DNA from: Latrodectus hesperus
Taxonomy: Eukaryota; Arthropoda; Arachnida; Araneae; Theridiidae
Length of the DNA: 64,000 bases
NCBI GenBank assembly: GCA_037975125.1
Contig: CM075862.1
Span: 78,529,843-78,593,842, forward strand
Direction of reading: 5' to 3'
Positions 59,309 to 64,000 of the stretch are shown in pieces. The first letter of the stretch is position 1. Each line of letters opens with the position of its first letter. The notes beneath the pieces are model-generated. The model was not told the origin of the DNA. It saw only the letters and a list, made by a program, of their open reading frames with translations, and did not search any database. Made by a program: the position numbers and the translations under genes.

Positions 59309-61807
59309 TTACTTTTTCCAGCATTTTGTTGAGCAGAAATATACTTCCAGTGGCACTTTGAAGCGACTTGTATTGTTTATGTACACTACAGTTGAAGCTA
59401 ATTTATATAGATCCAATACAAGTATACAAGATGATACATTTTGAAATACTTTTTTCCCACAAGGACATGGGCAATGTTCTATAATGTAATTAATGAGAGT
59501 TCTAGGCAAAGTTTCAGGTGAATATGGAAGGCTAGAAAATTATGTAAATAAATATAAGTGAAAAGCAAGTGAAATATAAAAAATTTATGAACATATGACA
59601 TTTACAAATTTACAGAAATTAATAGGATTTCAATTAATATGTAAATATAATAGTTTTTATACTAGAAAGCAGCAAATTGAATTTAAAACATAATTTATAT
59701 TCCAAATCCTATTTTTAATGAAATATTATGCCTAGAAAATTTTATTTGAAATTTCATACACTATTTTCTTAATGCAAATTAAAAATATAATTAATATCAT
59801 TTTAAAACACATTAATAAAAATATTACTGCACTATTCAATAAAAAAATAAAAAAATTTATTTCTGTATTAGGTTGCCCTTTAATTTTGTATGATAAATGA
59901 AGTACAAATTGATTTTTATTTTTACCTCAAAAATCAGTTATGCACATTAAATTTCTTAAATTACTTTTGAAAATTACAGCTTTTCTCCTTAAAACTCCTG
60001 TCCTGAAAATCATTTAAAAAGGAATTTCATGTCAGTTAATAAAGGATACTAGCGCAAAAAAAACATTAATTATGGAATTATTTTAATTTCAATTTAAAAA
60101 ATCCATGAAATATCATGATTTATTAACAGTTACAAATATAAATCTAATATCAATTAAATCTTGAAATTTTAACATATATATATAAAATGTTTTCTAATTG
60201 AATTTTACTGATTTTTATAACTGATCAACAGAATTAGTCAGCAATCAAAGTAGTTACATTCCCACCCCCCAAAATCTTTATTTTTTACAGCAATAAACGT
60301 TGCTTTCGAGCATGAAGGAATGTGTAATCCCAAGGGAATGGATATTTATACTCAGTTATGCATAGATAGTAATCAAAATAATAGAAACACCTGTGAATAA
60401 AAATAAGTAGTATATTTGCAGTGTTTTAAAAATATTCAATTATATAAATATTCAATTTAAAAGTATAAATGTCCAGTTTTTTTAATAGAAATGCATATAT
60501 TCTGGTAGTAATGTGGTAACTTTAAAGTTCTCTCTCTCTCTCTCCCTTTCTTAAAGAATAAAATGTCAAACAGCTCAGATTTTCTAAAGAAGCTAAAATG
60601 TAAGAGCTCATCTACAGCAAGAGCAATTGTGACTGAAACATTTCAGCCTTTAAATGTTTTTGAAGTACAATGACAAAAGACATCACATTATACACAAAGC
60701 ACAGCAAGAAAAGCCGAGCAAAATAAAATAGTGGGTTTTAAAAGAAGCTCAGTGAGACCAGTGTTTATTGAAGTGGATCCTAATGTCTAAAAACGAACGA
60801 ATGCATCAAAAGTAACCACAGGCACTCAATCACCACCTGGATTCTCCTAAGTCAATCATTACAGTTAAAAGGTATCTATAAATAAAACAGTCATGACAGA
60901 GTAGCAATTTTCAAACCACTTGTCATAGTTGCTAATTATAAATGCCACCTACAGTGGTGTCACACTCACAAAACCGGCTCGAATGAGTAATATTGACTGA
61001 TAAACCATCTTTCAACTGTTTCCTTACAGCAGGAAGGGTGCGAATTTGGAGGACATCTGTACAAGTCCATGATCATTAATGTCTCTTTCCAACTGTTAAA
61101 CATGAAAGTTGATCTCGCCTATGGGCAGCCCTGTTGTAATTCTGGATCAATTGTAAATCTAAATACAAGGATCACTGAGAAAAGTAGAAATTTTTTAGCT
61201 AATCAACTGCCTCCTATGAGGCAAAAACTTTGTATCATGGTTTGATGAACACGAGGATGATGTGAAACCTTAATATAATTGAATTATTATGATCTACTTT
61301 AAGTGTTAAATATAAAATTGATATCAAAATGGTTTGATATTCTTTTGTCAATGAATACAATTTTTCATCTTATTTTCATATGTGCATATAATGATAGTTG
61401 TTTCAGCAAATACAAACAATGGTTTCACATAATAAAAACAACATTCTATATTCAAATAATTTCTATTTTATAAGAATACAAATCATAGTTTCGTTTATAA
61501 TGGAAGCTATCATTCCTCAATAAGTTAAAATAAATACTATGTGAAGAATTGTTTTAACATTTATTTCTAAACCTTTATTTTATCTAATCAAATATTCACT
61601 TCAAGAATAGATAAAGGAATTACATCAAAATGAAACACATAAATTAAAAAAAACTTACTTGTACTTAAGAACAGATGTTGCAGCACATTCCATTAATGTT
61701 GGCACTTGCCACAGAGTTATAGGTCTCAGTACAACATCAGTATCCAAAGGATTATGAAATAGATCCAGGGTATCAAGTTGTAATTTTCTAATTCCAAATG
61801 GGAGAAC
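59309..61807 (-). CDS. LRR1: Leucine-rich repeat protein 1, last two conserved coding exons (partial gene)
   Basis: Exon 61807-61659 (acceptor ...TACAATAG, donor AA/GTAAGT) encodes L-D-T-L-D-L-F-H-N-P-L, then P-I-T-L-W-Q-V-P-T-L-M-E and A-A-T-S-V-L-K-Y. Exon 59531-59309 (acceptor TTTTCTAG) continues in phase with L-P-Y-S-P-E-T-L-P, the cysteine block C-P-C-P-C-G-K-K-V-F and Y-F-C-S-T-K-C, then TAA. The vertebrate LRR1 C-terminus has the same order (LRR end, A-R-T-x-L, P-Y-G, C-V-C-G, Y-F-C-S-L-G-C). LRR1 is a CUL2 ubiquitin-ligase receptor that helps unload the CMG helicase at replication termination. The stop overlaps a good donor (AAAAAG/TAAGT or AAAAA/GTAAGT), so a tiny further exon is possible. 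Upstream LRR exons lie beyond 64000. Confidence 0.88.
60285..60390 (-). CDS. Candidate alternative terminal exon of LRR1
   Basis: A strong acceptor (TTATTTTTATTCACAG) precedes an exon that joins the AA left by the 61659-61807 exon in frame and gives 35 residues (ending Y-P-F-P-W-D-Y-T-F-L-H-A-R-K-Q-R-L-L-L) before TAA at 60285-60287. AATAAA follows immediately (60278-60283), then a G/T-rich run (TTTTGGGGGGTGGG). This would replace the conserved Cys-rich C-terminus. It lies inside the intron between the two LRR1 exons. No homology is recognised, and the signals could be chance. Confidence 0.35.
60563..61272 (+). pseudogene. Tc1-like transposase relic inside the LRR1 intron, opposite strand
   Basis: Across frames the + strand gives N-H-H-L-D-S-P-K-S-I-I-T-V-K-R, then T-A-G-R-V-R-I-W-R-T, C-L-F-P-T-V-K-H, V-N-L-N-T-R-I-T-E-K, L-A-N-Q-L-P-P-M and finally S-W-F-D-E-H-E-D-D-V-K-P. 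These are Tc1-family blocks in the right order. The part with the second catalytic aspartate (between P-P-M and W-F-D-E-H) is deleted, and the P-W-P-A-x-S-P-D-L-N block is missing. Stops occur in every frame. Confidence 0.8.
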
Positions 61808-62379
61808 CTATTGTATATTTTTTATTATAGCATATAAAAACTAATCTTGAATCAAAAATATAGTGAAAAATGTAATCTGACTGGAACTATTTATGATGGT
61901 GCTTGTACATCAGAAAATAATTAAGAATAATTTTTGTTACTTTGAATAAAAAATTGAAGGAGCAATAAATGGGCTGATCCAACAAATCATCTACTACTCA
62001 AAAATATTTTTATTGCAATCTCAGAAAAGAATTTATAAATTTTTCAAAACGTAGTTAACAGAATACAATATTTTTAGAATTAAGCTATAACAAATACACT
62101 TATTATATACACATATGCATCTGTATATATTAATCTTAAGTATGTAAAAAATATAAGTTAATAAAGTAATTTAATAAGAATATTTTTTAAAAAAGGTATG
62201 ATTAAAGAATTATATTTGTCATAGCTTAATTTTTAGAATTAAACAAATTTTATAACAGAAACATGCTGTGGTATGCAAATGTTTAACTTTTCAATGTATT
62301 CATGTAGAATAGATGGTGGCAGTGACTTTAAAATGTATTTAAATGAAAAATTTGTATGACAGGTTTCTTATACACATAC

Positions 62380-62550
62380 TGCATTTGCATGTTTTTATCT
62401 ACTGGAAAATTGATTTGTTTATTGCATACAAAGGCTAAATTAGAATGTGGCCTTTAGTTTAAAGTGGATTCCGAATTACTAGAAACATCCATGCCTGCGA
62501 TGGAAGTCAAAATCATGAGCTGTTAAACTAAAGTCATTTTGTCTAGCAGC
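62380..62550 (-). repeat. SINE family A copy 4
   Basis: On the minus strand GGCATGGATGTTTCTAGTAA, CGGAATCCACTTTAAACTAA and CCTTTGTATGCAATAAACAA follow in the same order as in the 56105 copy. The tRNA-like head is worn. It lies upstream of the LRR1 exons, likely in an intron. Confidence 0.55.
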
Positions 62551-62759
62551 TTGACTACAAAAAAAATGTTTAAGACACTTTTGATTTTGACAGAAATCAA
62601 ACAGAATACAGCATTTTCGTTTATTATGTTATTTATATAGTAATTCAAGTCAGCTAAACTCTGATGGCTATTAGTAAAATATGAAATCAATGGATTCAGG
62701 ACAGTCATATGGAACATATGCTAGATCACAGCTGCTTGCAGTCACTAATATGGAAAGAG

Positions 62760-63010
62760 TTATCTGCATGATCTTAAAGAATTATGCAACCATGCCTCAA
62801 ATCCTGATTTAAGAAATTGGGTAATTTGCAAGACAATAAATGTCTGTGCAAACAGTTCAAGAATTTTGGAAACAGCATGGAATTTCAGATGCACTATTCT
62901 TGATGTAACAGATAGCAAATCTGTACACTGTAATACAGGCAGTAGTGTTTTAAATGGTATGATCAACAATCTGTATGTACGAATGACATGACACCTTATT
63001 TTTAGATACA
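62760..63010 (+). other. GC-richer patch with a possible transposase trace
   Basis: The + strand includes T-V-Q-E-F-W-K-Q-H-G-I-S-D-A-L, faintly like the C-terminal segment of Tigger/jerky-type transposases. No other block supports this. It lies within the probable LRR1 gene span. Confidence 0.25.
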
Positions 63011-63019
63011 CTTTAGTTT

Positions 63020-64000
63020 AGTTTAAAACACTATGAAAGTTGCATCCATGCATGGCAGCATTGTGGAGAGGCATGTCACTAGTACATATTTTTGTCATCA
63101 TGTTGGTCTATTGCATCCAGTAATAACATGTTATCACTGGATATCTGGATACACATTTCAGGCACCTATTGCCCAACATTTTGAACAGTGACAGTTATTT
63201 ACCTTGTGTTAAGGCTTATGACTTAGACTTAAGACTTATATTAGAAAATATTGTATTTCAATAGAATATGCAACCACATGTTGCCATAATATATAAGGAA
63301 TTTTTTTCTCTCATTTCTAGAACTAATCATTAATCTTCAACACAAAAGAAACTCAAGATTCTCGTATGAATTTTAAAAGTAAATTAGATCTGTTTCACTA
63401 TAAGAGTGAAAAAATCCTCTACAAATTTTGCATTGCAATTTAGGAACAGTGAATTTTAACAATATATATAATGTCTAATTAATATTCTAAAAAAATCATA
63501 GAAAACTGTTCTTGAGTTGAGAAATTCAACAATTTATGCAATTAAAAAACAATATTTGCTTATTAATATTGTGGTTTTTAACACAGTACAAAAATATATT
63601 TGATAATATTAACTAGTTTTTCTAGAAAGAATACCATATCTGATTATAATGTGTATATTGAACAGTTTTGTGCTAATGTATTGGTACTCATTGTTAAATT
63701 ATATGGCTAAAACATGAATAAACTCTTTTTTAATTAGTATTTTTATATAAGCTTGATAAGAATTTTTGCTTAGAAAGATGATTTAAATAATTTAAGCAAC
63801 TCTTCTAAATTTATCAATAAAATTAATTAAAAAAACTAATTATTATTGCATACCAATATTAAAATTTCATATTTATTAAACAGGAATATAAATATTTAAA
63901 ACTACTTAATATTTTAAAAATATAGTACTAGTTTATCAAATCAAATAAATTAAATTTTCAGAAAATATATTTTTAAATTATAGAAGGACAAATAAAGATT
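63020..64000. other. AT-rich DNA at the right edge, no exon recognised
   Basis: This is presumably intron of LRR1, given that its upstream exons are not yet reached. No LRR-coding frame was found on the minus strand. Confidence 0.4.

Noticed and set aside
60285..60390. COX6A-like pseudogene for the Y-P-F-P-W-D-Y-T-F-L-H segment
   Set aside because: The resemblance to the F-P-W-G-D-G-N-H-T-L-F-H block of COX6A is short and lacks the glycine and asparagine positions; splice phase with LRR1 is the stronger signal.

Overview
The window is AT-rich eukaryotic nuclear DNA: spliceosomal introns, AATAAA signals, tRNA-derived SINEs, and many decayed LINE, LTR, Tc1/mariner, hAT and piggyBac copies. The mix suits an arthropod, most likely a spider. 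That is an inference; no species marker is visible.

Two host genes are recognised. (1) TANGO6 (TMCO7 / yeast RTP1 family), + strand, 4163-27100. Joining 18 exons gives an open frame of 1,100 codons (1,099 aa, close to the vertebrate protein) with phase-compatible junctions, a mid-protein acidic linker and the conserved RTP1_C1/C2 C-terminus. (2) The 3' end of LRR1, - strand, 59309 to at least 61807, with its 5' exons beyond the right edge. An extra 36-codon exon at 60285-60390 fits the LRR1 frame and ends in a stop followed at once by AATAAA, so it could be an alternative last exon.

Layout. 1-2.1 kb: non-LTR retrotransposon (- strand, running off the left edge), broken by single-base frameshifts. 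2.3-3.8 kb: SINEs and a LINE 3' fragment. 4.2-27.1 kb: TANGO6, whose introns hold a deleted piggyBac element with TTAA duplications, two copies of one ~870-bp inverted-repeat element, three kinds of SINE, a mariner relic, a Tc1-like relic and an RNase H relic. 27-35 kb: gene-poor DNA with two GC-richer islands and a 142-bp (AT)n tract. 35.3-37.7 kb: LINE copy with a nearly intact RT-RNase H frame and a 12-bp target-site duplication. 38-40 kb: 5' part of a Ty3/gypsy-like element (LTR, tRNA-Leu primer site, gag, protease). 41.8-44.2 kb: a 133-bp-arm inverted repeat with a nested hairpin, a mariner-type element with ~170-bp inverted ends, and another transposase relic. 46-48 kb: hAT and LINE relics. 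48.4-56 kb: AT-rich DNA with no recognisable gene. 56-64 kb: SINEs, mariner and Tc1 relics around the LRR1 exons.

No new multi-gene system was found. The points most worth following are the possible alternative LRR1 terminal exon, the nested inverted repeats at 41.8-42.8 kb, the repeated 23-bp palindrome inside the piggyBac derivative, the shared CAA-repeat tails linking LINE and SINE copies, and an unidentified coding-like stretch at 34.3-34.6 kb.
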